Part shown: positions 7,554-15,529 of the stretch, piece after piece
How the letters are laid out: the number at the start of each line of letters is the position of its first letter
Position numbering within the stretch: the first letter of the stretch is position 1
Source: an uncultured Collinsella sp.
GTDB taxonomy: Bacteria; Actinomycetota; Coriobacteriia; Coriobacteriales; Coriobacteriaceae
Assembly (NCBI GenBank): GCA_900551015.1
Contig: URUI01000018.1
Location: 1-31,774 of the forward strand
DNA length: 31,774 nt
Direction: 5' to 3'
Program-made: the position numbers and the translations under genes
Notes under the pieces: generated by a model
Databases searched by the model: none
Told to the model about the DNA's origin: nothing
What the model saw: the letters and a program-made list of their open reading frames with translations, nothing else

Positions 7554-8714
7554 TCATGACCTTTGGCTTGTAAGACGAAATAGCGCGGGGATATACACAA
7601 GGGAAGAAATCCCGAGCGCGACAAGCAATACGACTCGAATGCCCGCAACGCTACTCAACACAGCGTTGAGCAGATAGAAAAGAACGGCACCCACCGCCAC
7701 CATCTGGCTTTGAACCGAAATCAGTGAACAGCGCATCGAAGAATCGGCTGCCTTTTGAAAAATTGAGTATTTAATTGGAGCAAATAACGAGTACGCAACC
7801 GTCTGCAGCACATAGAACACGGGCAGCAAATTAGCCGGAGTAAGGGGGATCAAAAACAAAGCTGTCAATACTAAGCGAACGATGCCCCAAATACGCGCAA
7901 AGCGGCCCTTGTCGACATGAGCAATCGCACAGGGCACAATAAGTCCCATGGAGGCCGAGGCAAGGAGCTGGACCGCAATGGTCACACCCGAAGCGACGGC
8001 ATTCATTCCGCGACACGCAAGCAGCAGTGAGAAAAAGTCTTCCAGGGCGACAAAAGCAAATGCCTGAGAACAGTCCATGATGAACGCTGAACGAAGAATG
8101 CCATTACCCGCAATAGCGGTACCGATCATCTTCGGGCTAATCCCATGTTCAGGTGTCGTCGCAGTGCCTCCTCTTCGCATTTCAGGAATGCAGACAACGA
8201 CAACCAACGTCAACACCATTGCGATGATATCTGCCGAAAGACCAATGAGATATGCACCGACGGACGAAATGAAACCGCCCACGCAAGCGGAGATGGCATA
8301 AGAGGCATAGAAAACAAATCGCTCAACGACATTAAGTCTTACGAGCTGGTCCTGAGAGACGTTGTCAATGTAAATCGCTTCGATGGATCCGCTCACACAC
8401 GCAACGGCAAAACCCTTGAGAGCGAACGCACCGATTAAAAGCAGGGGAGAACGGACGAGAAGCAGGGCGGCGTAGTATCCAAGCATTCCCACGACGCCAA
8501 CGAGACCGCTTGTCTTTCGTCCAAACCTATCAGCAATATAGCCAGTGGGAACTTCAAGGATGAACTTGCTCACTTGATATGCAATCATCATGCTAGAAAT
8601 CGCCACCATCGAGAATCCGACGAATTCAAGGTAAACCGTCAGAAAATACAAAATGGTGCTAAAGTTCGACAGAAAAACGAACGTCATATAAAGCAAAACC
8701 GTACGGTTTTTCAT
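7554..8714 (-). CDS. MFS transporter
   Basis: 386 residues with about eleven or twelve hydrophobic segments, an inner-membrane major facilitator. The loop after the second segment carries GYIADRFGRKT, the canonical MFS motif A (G-x3-D-R-x-G-R-[KR]). The sequence begins with a Lys/Arg-positive start and then TVLLYMTFVFLSNFSTILYFL. I chose ATG at 8714 (MKNRTV), preceded by GGAGGGCGG; the upstream ATG at 8738 has no ribosome site. Its base composition is less GC-rich than its neighbours, with many A/T-ending codons, suggesting transfer or low expression. The LysR gene 119 bases upstream on the same strand may regulate it. Substrate not predictable; drug or amino acid efflux are possibilities. 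Confidence 0.85.
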   Translation of the reverse strand: MKNRTVLLYMTFVFLSNFSTILYFLTVYLEFVGFSMVAISSMMIAYQVSKFILEVPTGYIADRFGRKTSGLVGVVGMLGYYAALLLVRSPLLLIGAFALKGFAVACVSGSIEAIYIDNVSQDQLVRLNVVERFVFYASYAISACVGGFISSVGAYLIGLSADIIAMVLTLVVVVCIPEMRRGGTATTPEHGISPKMIGTAIAGNGILRSAFIMDCSQAFAFVALEDFFSLLLACRGMNAVASGVTIAVQLLASASMGLIVPCAIAHVDKGRFARIWGIVRLVLTALFLIPLTPANLLPVFYVLQTVAYSLFAPIKYSIFQKAADSSMRCSLISVQSQMVAVGAVLFYLLNAVLSSVAGIRVVLLVALGISSLVYIPALFRLTSQRS

Positions 8715-8833
8715 GCTCCGCCCTCCAAGAGTCAGCAATCTAAATCGGAATCTTGGAAAAGCATGAGGGCAAAGCTGTCAGCTATGTGTTACAAGGCGTC
8801 AATAATCACTTGATGCCTCGAAGCCAATTAATC

Positions 8834-9724
8834 TCACGAAGCAAGATGACGCAATAGGTGCAGAAAAACCGTCTGGTGTCGATCAGTCCAGGCATTTTGT
8901 CGATAGCAAAAGTAGATGGGCAAGGCTACGTCACGCGAACCTTCAATGGAGCACTCGCTCACTTCCAATACATCTGATGCGAGAGAAGAGCCAGAAAAAC
9001 TCAATATCAATCCCCCGGCTTGAAGAAACTCAGTCTGCGCCCTGTTTCCGTATTCAACATCACGGAAGCGAAAATTGACGAGCTGGGCTTCGGGACATTG
9101 ATTGATTGCATTGAGACAGGGTGACAAATTAATGGGAACAGCGAGCCTGCCGCCCAGTAACTCGCGAATGGTCATGGCGCCCACAGATTGATGACCCGCT
9201 GGGCATGAAAGAACCTTGAGCTCCTTTTCACCCAAATATTTTGAAGAAAGGACGCTGTCCCGTGGTTCCTCGAATGAGATAGCCGCATCCGAAATGCCAA
9301 GCACAAGTGATTCAAAGCATGTAGCCGTTGGCTGATGCCACACATCAAGGTGAATCTGAGGGTGCGAGCGTTCAAACGAGTCATACCAGCTTTCGGCAAA
9401 AAGGCGCCCCCGCCCATGAAGGCAGGGGGCGTAAAGACGAAAGTGGCCATCGGGCGAAACGCCGCCGCCCCTCGATTGAACGTACTTTTTGAGATCGTCG
9501 ACTTGTGCCAGGATCATACGTGCGCGACGTGCGAGCTCTCTGCCCGCCGGAGACAAAACAGCCTCCCCCGCCGATCGGTCGAGCAAAACAATCTGATACT
9601 CAGATTCCAACTTTTTGATTGCCGACGAAACGGCCTGCGGACTCACATGAACGGCGCGAGCTGCTTTGCGCACGCCGCCATAGTTCGCTACCGCTTGAAG
9701 GTATTCGAGTTGAGAAAGCTGCAT
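8834..9724 (-). CDS. LysR-type transcriptional regulator
   Basis: 296 residues, normal for the family. The N-terminal winged helix is explicit: MQLSQLEYLQAVANYGG, then RKAARAVHVSPQAVSSAIKKLE, the recognition helix, and LSPAGREL. Residues 90-290 form the effector-binding half, including CLHGRGRLFAESW and SFEEP. ATG at 9724 has GGAG 7 bases upstream. It lies 41 bases after the HIT gene and 119 before the MFS gene, all on one strand, so it is not in the classic divergent arrangement. Like the MFS gene it uses more A/T-ending codons than neighbours; the two may have arrived together (inference). Ligand unknown. Confidence 0.88.
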   Translation of the reverse strand: MQLSQLEYLQAVANYGGVRKAARAVHVSPQAVSSAIKKLESEYQIVLLDRSAGEAVLSPAGRELARRARMILAQVDDLKKYVQSRGGGVSPDGHFRLYAPCLHGRGRLFAESWYDSFERSHPQIHLDVWHQPTATCFESLVLGISDAAISFEEPRDSVLSSKYLGEKELKVLSCPAGHQSVGAMTIRELLGGRLAVPINLSPCLNAINQCPEAQLVNFRFRDVEYGNRAQTEFLQAGGLILSFSGSSLASDVLEVSECSIEGSRDVALPIYFCYRQNAWTDRHQTVFLHLLRHLAS

Positions 9725-9765
9725 AGATTACTCCAAAGGCAGCCAAGTCGACGGGCTACGCGTCC

Positions 9766-10101
9766 TCAGATGAGGTTCTCGCCCAGGTTTTTGCCGCCGA
9801 GGACGTGCATGTGGAAGTGCATGACGGTCTGGCCGGCGTTGACGCCCTTGTTGGAGATGACGCGGAAACCGTCCTCCAGACCCTTGGCCTTGGCGACCTC
9901 CTGGATGGCGTGAGCTATGGCGCCCATGGTCTCGGCGGGTACGTTGTCGGCGATGTCGCTGTAGTGCTTCTTAGGGATCACGAGCGTGTGGACCGGCGCC
10001 TGCGGGTTGAGGTCGTCGAAGGCGATGACCTGGTCGTCCTCATAGACAACGGTCGAGGGGATCTCGTGGTTGGCAATTTTACAGAAGATGCAATCGCACA
10101 T
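9766..10101 (-). CDS. HIT family nucleotide-binding protein
   Basis: 111 residues, the typical size of Hint-like purine nucleoside phosphoramidases. The active-site histidine triad HFHMHV is at residues 95-100, with His97 the expected nucleophile. The N-terminus CDCIFCKIANHEIPS has the paired Cys found in many bacterial HIT proteins (zinc binding in relatives), and FDDLNPQAPVHTLVIPKKH is highly typical. ATG at 10101 is preceded by AAAGGA. It follows xseB after 49 bases on the same strand and may be co-transcribed with the exonuclease VII genes. The biological substrate in bacteria is unclear. Confidence 0.93.
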   Translation of the reverse strand: MCDCIFCKIANHEIPSTVVYEDDQVIAFDDLNPQAPVHTLVIPKKHYSDIADNVPAETMGAIAHAIQEVAKAKGLEDGFRVISNKGVNAGQTVMHFHMHVLGGKNLGENLI

Positions 10102-10150
10102 AGCTGGTTCCTTTCTTACAGACCAAGGTAATTATATTTGGTCGAGATGC

Positions 10151-10417
10151 TTAGAACGAAAGGTTATCATCGGTGTTGGCGGCCTCGCCGTCGGCGAGCA
10201 CATCGTTGCCGTCGACGTCCTTAAGGAGCACCGAGACCTTCTGCTCGGCATCGGACAGGCGGGTGCGCAGGCTTTTGAGGAGCTCGACGCCGCGGGTGTA
10301 GCTCTCGAGCGACTCCTCAAGCTCCATATCGCCCGACTCCAGGCTGCGGATGATGAGCTCCAGCTCCTGCGAGGCCTGCTTGTACGTAAGCTGCTCGACC
10401 GGGGTCTTCTCTGCCAT
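10151..10417 (-). CDS. xseB: Exodeoxyribonuclease VII small subunit
   Basis: 88 residues. XseB is the small helical subunit that binds the XseA stalk; together they degrade single-stranded DNA. The core LTYKQASQELELIIRSLESGDMELEESLESYTRGVELL is the family signature (ELExIv..LExGdl.LeeSl..ye.G..L). The tail after about residue 65 (VLLKDVDGNDVLADGEAANTD) is longer than in many homologues and acidic. ATG at 10417 has AAAGGA. It is 42 bases downstream of xseA. Confidence 0.93.
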   Translation of the reverse strand: MAEKTPVEQLTYKQASQELELIIRSLESGDMELEESLESYTRGVELLKSLRTRLSDAEQKVSVLLKDVDGNDVLADGEAANTDDNLSF

Positions 10418-10459
10418 ATCTGTTTCCTTTCCTAAGGGTCTATCACTGCGAAACGCGGT

Positions 10460-11911
10460 CTACTCGACCGTATCGACCGTTGCTGCCACGTTGCCGTCTG
10501 CCATGCGCACGCGAATGGCGTCGCCAGGCTTAAAGGTCTTGGCACTCGTAGCCACACCATCATCGCTGTACGCGATGGAATAGCCGCGAGCAAGCACTTT
10601 GAGCGGCGACAGGGCATCGAGCGACGCTGCCGCACGGCTCAGGTCGGACGCTGGCTTGCTGAGCATCGTGCGCCCTTGATGCTCTAGGCGGGAACTCGCA
10701 AGCGTGAGCGCATGGCGCTTACCATCGAGCCCCGAGGTGCTTGTAATCAGACGCTCGGGCAAGCGCTCAAAGTTGGAGCGGAATGTCCCGACCGAGCGTA
10801 CTATGGCGCCCGACAGGCGATCGGCAGTCAGTGCAAGCTCCGATTCGCGACGCTCGACCATAAATGTGGGGTCGTTGAGGCACGGGCGACACGCAGCGGC
10901 ATCGAGCGCATCACCCAAGCGAGCCGTATAGGTATCCCAGGCACGGCGACCGCGCTGATCGAGCATCTCCAGGTCGACCTGGGCCGACCCAATCATCGAT
11001 GCCATCGCGGCACCCAGACGCTGATGGCGCGCCTCGAGCACATCGGCCAACTCCGTCATAGCCGGCGCCACCGATTCTGCCGCCGCCGTGGGCGTGGAGG
11101 CGCGTCGGTCGCTCACCATGTCGCAAATCGAGGTATCGGGCTCATGGCCAATGCCGGTCACCACGGGCACAGGACAAGCCGCCACCGCGCGGGCAAGCTC
11201 CTCGTCATTAAAGGTCATGAGGTCCTCAAAGGAGCCGCCGCCGCGCACCAGCAAAATACAGTCGGGCGCCGGCGTAATGGAAGCGGCGCGGCGCAAGCCA
11301 TCAATGAGCTCGGCCGGCGCACCCTCGCCTTGAACCTTGGCGCCCACGCAGACAAGCTCGACGAGCGGGTTGCGACGGCGCAGCGTACGCTTGACGTCGT
11401 CGATTACCGCACCGGAAAGCGAGGTGACGACCGCCACGCGTGAGCAAAACACCGGGATGCGGCGTTTGCGGGACTCGTCCATCAGTCCCTCGCGGCGTAG
11501 CTTTTCGGCCAACTGCGCCACCTGTTGACGCAGCAGACCCTCCCCCGCCAGCGAAAACGAGCGAGCGACAAAGCTCATGCGGCCCGTGGCCTTATAGAGA
11601 TTGAAGCTGCCCTTAAAGCTCACCTGCATGCCGTCACGCAGATCGAAGGTACGCTTGAGATAGGCGCCCTTCCAGATGATGCAGTCGACGGCGGCCGAGT
11701 CGTCTTTAATCTGGAAGTAGCAGTGGCCGCTTCGGGCATTGGGACCACGGAAACCCGTGACCTCGCCCAGGACACTCAGCTGCGGAATGGCATCGAGCGC
11801 ACCGGCGGCGATCTCTACCGCCTGGCTCACGCTGAGCTCCTTACGCTCCTGCTCGTCCGAACCGTCGAACTCGGCGGAAACGGCATTGCCGGTTAGATTC
11901 CAGCCTGCCAC
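10460..11911 (-). CDS. xseA: Exodeoxyribonuclease VII large subunit
   Basis: 483 residues. It carries the N-terminal OB-fold (LSVLGEVTGFRGPNARSGHCYFQIKDDSAAVDCIIWKG), the catalytic core with PVVTGIGHEPDTSICDMVSDRRASTPTAAAE, and a C-terminal helical stalk ending in VLARGYSIAYSDDG. The GTG at 11911 is the best start, because AAAGGAGG lies 6 bases before it; the in-frame ATGs at 11938 and 11929 extend into the ribosome site. A GGGC-TTCG-GCCC hairpin (11939-11950) lies just upstream. Forms an operon with xseB. Residues 15-30 (EFDGSDEQER) are a lineage-specific acidic extension before the OB-fold. Confidence 0.94.
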   Translation of the reverse strand: MAGWNLTGNAVSAEFDGSDEQERKELSVSQAVEIAAGALDAIPQLSVLGEVTGFRGPNARSGHCYFQIKDDSAAVDCIIWKGAYLKRTFDLRDGMQVSFKGSFNLYKATGRMSFVARSFSLAGEGLLRQQVAQLAEKLRREGLMDESRKRRIPVFCSRVAVVTSLSGAVIDDVKRTLRRRNPLVELVCVGAKVQGEGAPAELIDGLRRAASITPAPDCILLVRGGGSFEDLMTFNDEELARAVAACPVPVVTGIGHEPDTSICDMVSDRRASTPTAAAESVAPAMTELADVLEARHQRLGAAMASMIGSAQVDLEMLDQRGRRAWDTYTARLGDALDAAACRPCLNDPTFMVERRESELALTADRLSGAIVRSVGTFRSNFERLPERLITSTSGLDGKRHALTLASSRLEHQGRTMLSKPASDLSRAAASLDALSPLKVLARGYSIAYSDDGVATSAKTFKPGDAIRVRMADGNVAATVDTVE

Positions 11912-11980
11912 GCAGCCTCCTTTCGTCATCGTGCACAAGGGCTTCGGCCCTGCGCAAATTCAAGTCCAACACATAGTACA

Positions 11981-12010
11981 GCGCCGCGAGGACACGAATC
12001 CCCGCGGCGC
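11981..12010 (-). terminator. GC-rich hairpin after the zinc peptidase
   Basis: GCGCCGCG (11981-11988) pairs with CGCGGCGC (12003-12010) across a 14-base loop, 16 bases past the peptidase stop. No U-tract follows on either strand, so termination is uncertain. Confidence 0.4.
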
Positions 12011-12026
12011 CCAGTGACCCAATTTG

Positions 12027-12731
12027 TTATCGGTTGGAGTTTCTGTTGTATCGAGCCATAAGATAGAGCAGCTGAATAATCGAGGTGAGCGCCGCAGCCA
12101 CATAGGTAAGCGCGGCGGCCGTCAGCACCTTCTTGGCACCGTTGACCTGCCGGGAGCTCATACCCGACTGCTCAATATACGCCACGGCGCGCCGACTAGC
12201 ATCAATCTCGACCGGTAGCGTAACCAGTTGGAACAGCACGCTAAACGAGAAGAAGATCAGTGCGAGGGTCGTGAGTCCCGCGATGTTCATAAACAGGCCC
12301 ATGAGCAGCACGATGGTCCAAGTGTTCTGGGTAAAGTTGACGACCGGCACGAGGGCGGTGCGCACCTTCATCATGGCATAGCCGCTTTGACGCTGCGCGG
12401 CATGGCCTGCCTCGTGACAAGCGACAGCAACGCTTGCGACCGAGCCGCCCGAACGGTTGGAATCCGACAGATACAGGTTATTGTCCTGCGGGTTGTAATG
12501 GTCGGTGAGCTCACCGGCGACGCCCTTGATACCCACGGCGTTGCAACCGTTGGCGTCGAGCATGCGGCGAGCGACCGTGGCACCCGTGTCGCCGTCCGAG
12601 CGAACCTTGGACCACGTCTTGTACGTCGAATTGATATAGCTCTGCGCAGCAAGGCCAAGCACCGTGCAGACAAGAACAACCAGCAGGTACAGCGGGTCGA
12701 TGCCAAAGCCATATCCATAGTAATAGGGCAT
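12027..12731 (-). CDS. Membrane zinc metallopeptidase (YugP family)
   Basis: 234 residues. HEAGH at 106-110 is a zinc-protease motif; the third ligand is probably in the downstream PVEIDASRRA segment. Membrane segments lie near residues 12-32, about 130-175 (two) and about 205-225. The segment GDTGATVARRMLDANGCNAVGIKGVAGELTDHYNP and the soluble NLYLSDSNRSGGSVASVAVACHEAGHA are typical of the YugP/Zn_peptidase_2 family. ATG at 12731 has GGAGGAATTCGC, a strong site; longer starts have none. The N-terminal MPYYYGYGFGIDPLY is the usual aromatic-rich start of this family. Function in the cell is not established. Confidence 0.88.
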   Translation of the reverse strand: MPYYYGYGFGIDPLYLLVVLVCTVLGLAAQSYINSTYKTWSKVRSDGDTGATVARRMLDANGCNAVGIKGVAGELTDHYNPQDNNLYLSDSNRSGGSVASVAVACHEAGHAAQRQSGYAMMKVRTALVPVVNFTQNTWTIVLLMGLFMNIAGLTTLALIFFSFSVLFQLVTLPVEIDASRRAVAYIEQSGMSSRQVNGAKKVLTAAALTYVAAALTSIIQLLYLMARYNRNSNR

Positions 12732-12823
12732 GCGAATTCCTCCAAATCGAGTTACACGTTGGAGGCATTCTACCCACTCGCCCAGCAGGCAAATCAACAT
12801 CGATGTTTTGGCAATGTCAGCGA

Positions 12824-12921
12824 AAACGGCCGAGAGCGAGCAAGGTGACGTGAAAGAGAAGCGGCGCGTACTTTGGTACGCGAGCGACGATTGAACGTCA
12901 GATTGCCGCTCTCGGCCGTTT
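12824..12921. repeat. Nested inverted-repeat element E4
   Basis: Outer arms 12824-12838 and 12907-12921 are a perfect 15-bp inverted repeat. Pairing continues inward with CAA/TTG and TGACGT (12846-12851) with ACGTCA (12895-12900), and a central hairpin CGCGTAC/GTACGCG (12865-12871, 12876-12882, loop TTTG). It has the same three-tier architecture as E1-E3 but none of their core motifs, so it is a different element. It lies between rnd and the zinc peptidase gene, both on the minus strand. Confidence 0.6.
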
Positions 12922-12934
12922 GCAGCGTCGAGCT

Positions 12935-12962
12935 GTTACGCGGTTTGGTAAAACCGCGTAAC
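12935..12962 (-). terminator. Perfect 12-bp hairpin after rnd
   Basis: GTTACGCGGTTT (12935-12946) and AAACCGCGTAAC (12951-12962) pair with a 4-base loop, only 7 bases beyond the rnd stop. No U-tract follows on the minus strand. It abuts E4, so the rnd 3' region is one long structured RNA. Confidence 0.5.
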
Positions 12963-12969
12963 TATATAC

Positions 12970-14103
12970 CTATAACAACTCAATCTTTCCGTCCTTCACG
13001 GTGAGCCCCATATTGCCGGAAAGCAGATCGTCCAGGCGCGAACCCACAAGCTCAAAACGCCAGCCTTCGCGCAGGGGGCTTTGCTCAGGATGCTCGATGT
13101 AATCGGCCAGGTCATCGCGCGAGGCAATGACCGAGGTCGCCACCCCCGAGCGCTCGGCAACCAGGCGGATGAGCGCATACATCAGGTCCGTCACGCTCTC
13201 CAGCTCCGGCGAGATCTGACGGTGTCCGCGCACCATGAGCGGCAGGCGATCGTGCGGGCAGCTCGCGCCGCGCTTGATGGCCATGAGCGCACCGTCCACG
13301 TCGCGCTCCCCCAGCTGGTCGGTACCGCGAATGCTACGGAACTCCTCAACGCGGACGGGATTGCGCTTAACGAGCGCAAGCAGCGTGTCGTCGGACATGA
13401 CCCACTTGCGCGGGATGTTACGGCGCTCGGCGCGGTCCTCGCGCCAGGCGGCGAGCTCGCGCGCGATACCCAGCTGGTGACGGCTGCACGAATTGATGCG
13501 CTTGACCTTGCGGAACGCCTCGTGGCGATCGGCGCGATAGTGCGACTCGTCAGCCAGCGGGCGCAACTCGTCGAGTACCCAGTCCACGCGGCCCAGCTCG
13601 CGCAGACGGCTCATCATCTCGGTATAGGCGACGATCAGGTACTTGACGTCATCGATCGCGTACTCAATCTGCTTATCGGTCAGCGGGCGACGCGACCAGT
13701 CGGTCAGCGACTCAGTCTTGGGCAGCGAGACGCCGCAAAACGTCTGCACGAGCGCGCCGTAGGAAATCTGCTGGCGCTCGCCTAAAAAGGCGGCGGCCAC
13801 CTGCGTGTCAAAAATCGGACGCGGCAACACGCCTACGGTATGAAGCATAATTTCCATGTCCTGCGAGCAAGCATGGAACACCTTGGTCACGCTCTCGTCG
13901 GCCATGAGTTCGGCCAAGGGAGACAGGTCGTCGATCACCAGCGGATCAACCGCGACGCTCTCGGCAGGAGTGGCAATCTGGACCAGGCACAGGCGCGGAT
14001 GGAACGTGCGCTCGCGCAAAAACTCGGTATCGACGGCAATCGCGTCAAACTCACGGGCGCGCTGACAAAAGTCGAGTAGAGCCTGATGTGTGGAAATGTA
14101 CAT
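12970..14103 (-). CDS. rnd: Ribonuclease D
   Basis: 377 residues. A 3'-5' exoribonuclease of tRNA and stable-RNA maturation. DEDDy motifs are visible: AVDTEF (Asp25, Glu27), FHACSQDMEIM, and YAIDDVKYL with the Tyr-x3-Asp of the last motif. A C-terminal HRDC-type region follows (RELAAWREDRAERRNIPRKWVMSDDTLLALVKRNP). I start at ATG 14103 (MYISTHQ); the upstream GTG at 14139 has no ribosome site. Only a weak GGGTTGAT precedes the ATG. It is transcribed away from the lipid-kinase gene at 14202, and the intervening 98 bases must hold both promoters. Confidence 0.92.
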   Translation of the reverse strand: MYISTHQALLDFCQRAREFDAIAVDTEFLRERTFHPRLCLVQIATPAESVAVDPLVIDDLSPLAELMADESVTKVFHACSQDMEIMLHTVGVLPRPIFDTQVAAAFLGERQQISYGALVQTFCGVSLPKTESLTDWSRRPLTDKQIEYAIDDVKYLIVAYTEMMSRLRELGRVDWVLDELRPLADESHYRADRHEAFRKVKRINSCSRHQLGIARELAAWREDRAERRNIPRKWVMSDDTLLALVKRNPVRVEEFRSIRGTDQLGERDVDGALMAIKRGASCPHDRLPLMVRGHRQISPELESVTDLMYALIRLVAERSGVATSVIASRDDLADYIEHPEQSPLREGWRFELVGSRLDDLLSGNMGLTVKDGKIELL

Positions 14104-14201
14104 ATCAACCCATCGAATAAGGTTAGGCCCGAAAAACACGGGTAGGATATCGGCATTGCCTTACAACTATACTCGGTTAGTCACAGAACGGGAACGTAAG
14201 T

Positions 14202-15119
14202 ATGCGCTGCCTTATCATCCACAACCCGGCATCGGGCCCCAGCTCAGATGAAATCTACGCATTCACGCACGCCCTCGCGCAGGGCGGCGACGAGGTCGTG
14301 ATGCGTTTTATCGGCGATGGCATGGAACCCGAAGACGCCGTGGCAGACGTGCGCGAGTTTGATCGCGTGGTGATTTCGGGCGGCGACGGCACCGTCTCCA
14401 ACGTACTCGACCAAATGCGCGGATGCGGCGTCCCCACGCTCGTCTTCCCCTCCGGCACAGCCTGCCTGTTCTTTAACAACATCGGTAATGCCCCCGAGGC
14501 AGCGGCACTTGCCAAGGCCTGCCGTGCCGGTCGCACGGTCAAAGTGGACATGGGCGAGCTCTTTTGGCTCGACGAGAACGGCAACGAAAAGCGCCACGGC
14601 TTTATCATCATCGCCGGCTCGGGCTTCGACGCCGAGATCATGATGAAGGCCGCCCCTACCAAAAACGACATCGGCGAGATCGCCTACTTCCTCTCCGCGC
14701 TCGCCACGCCCAACCCCACGGTGGCGCACTTTACCATTGAGCACGACGGCATTGTCGAGGAGCTCGATGGCATCTGCTGCATGGCCGGCAACACCTCGGT
14801 CATCCAAAACGACATCAACCTGTTCCCCAACTGCCGCATGAACGACGGCATGGTCGACATTGCGGTCATCGAACCCGTGCGCACCGTGCAGCTGCTGCCT
14901 ACCGTGATCACCGCTGCGCTTGACCCCGCCGGCAAGGTACTCGGGCGCCCACAGTTCAAGATCATCCAGACAAAGGAAGCCAAGATCACCTGCACCCCGT
15001 CACTGGGCATGCAGTTCGATGGCGAGATTATCTCCAGCAATTCGGGCGTCTTTGGAGCCCGCGCGCTTCCGCAATGCCTCGACCTCATCGTCGACGAATT
15101 CTCCCCGCTCGGAAAATAG
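14202..15119 (+). CDS. Diacylglycerol kinase-family protein
   Basis: 305 residues. The N-terminus MRCLIIHNPASGP and VVISGGDGTVSNVL (GGDGT at 60-64) define the DAGK catalytic domain that binds ATP, and FPSGTACLFFNNIG matches the next conserved loop. FIIIAGSGFDAEIM begins the second beta-sandwich domain, and GMQFDGE near the C-terminus is the usual closing motif. Such proteins phosphorylate diacylglycerol, sphingoid or undecaprenol-type lipids at the inner membrane face; which lipid cannot be read from sequence. ATG is preceded by GGGAACG. The 30-residue membrane peptide gene begins 9 bases after its stop. Confidence 0.9.
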   Translation: MRCLIIHNPASGPSSDEIYAFTHALAQGGDEVVMRFIGDGMEPEDAVADVREFDRVVISGGDGTVSNVLDQMRGCGVPTLVFPSGTACLFFNNIGNAPEAAALAKACRAGRTVKVDMGELFWLDENGNEKRHGFIIIAGSGFDAEIMMKAAPTKNDIGEIAYFLSALATPNPTVAHFTIEHDGIVEELDGICCMAGNTSVIQNDINLFPNCRMNDGMVDIAVIEPVRTVQLLPTVITAALDPAGKVLGRPQFKIIQTKEAKITCTPSLGMQFDGEIISSNSGVFGARALPQCLDLIVDEFSPLGK

Positions 15120-15128
15120 GAGGACCCT

Positions 15129-15221
15129 ATGAACGACAATCCCCTGATCGGCTTTATTGTCATCGTCTTGGCCATGCTCGTCGGTTACGCCATCAACGTG
15201 ATTCACCGCCGAAAGAAGTAA
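15129..15221 (+). CDS. 30-residue single-pass membrane peptide
   Basis: ATG at 15129 to TAA at 15219-15221 encodes MNDNPLIGFIVIVLAMLVGY, then AINVIHRRKK. The ribosome site AGGAGG (15119-15124) is strong and well spaced. One hydrophobic helix (residues 6-25) is followed by a basic tail RRKK, predicting an N-out/C-in single-pass peptide. It starts 9 bases after the lipid-kinase gene and ends before a strong terminator, so the two form an operon; it may be a small partner or regulator of that enzyme (inference). Codons are C-rich as in neighbours, supporting real coding. No family recognised. Confidence 0.7.
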   Translation: MNDNPLIGFIVIVLAMLVGYAINVIHRRKK

Positions 15222-15254
15222 ATCCACATTGGTATGATATTCATCCAGTTATCG

Positions 15255-15302
15255 ACTCTCCCGCTGTTTATGCAAATCCTAAACAGCGGGAGAGTTTTCT
15301 TT
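15255..15302 (+). terminator. Strong intrinsic terminator
   Basis: ACTCTCCCGCTGTTTA (15255-15270) and TAAACAGCGGGAGAGT (15280-15295) form a perfect 16-bp stem with a 9-base loop, followed by TTTCTTTTT. It ends the lipid-kinase and small-peptide operon. The rest of 15303-15483 is AT-rich with no reading frame or recognised motif, and presumably holds the dipeptidase promoter. Confidence 0.93.
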
Positions 15303-15483
15303 TTGACCGCCGTCTAATGCTTTATTCAGCTACAGTAAATGCAGGGTGCCTTTATTTAACTAAAGCCATAAAATGAGTATTATTATCCGTTCATCGTATA
15401 TTTCTTCACGCTCATCGAGCAAAGGCTGTTGTCGAGTGAATACTCTTTACACTTCCTTTAGGCTAGTAGATGTATTTATTAGC

Positions 15484-15513
15484 TGAAACTCCGTACGGTT
15501 TCGCGGGGTTTCA
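15484..15513 (+). promoter_or_regulatory. Hairpin just before the dipeptidase ribosome site
   Basis: TGAAACTCCG (15484-15493) and CGGGGTTTCA (15504-15513) pair over 10 bp with one G-U, around a 10-base loop. It ends 7 bases before the GGGAGGG ribosome site, so it may affect translation start or mRNA stability. Function unknown. Confidence 0.35.
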
Positions 15514-15529
15514 ACAGTTGGGAGGGATT

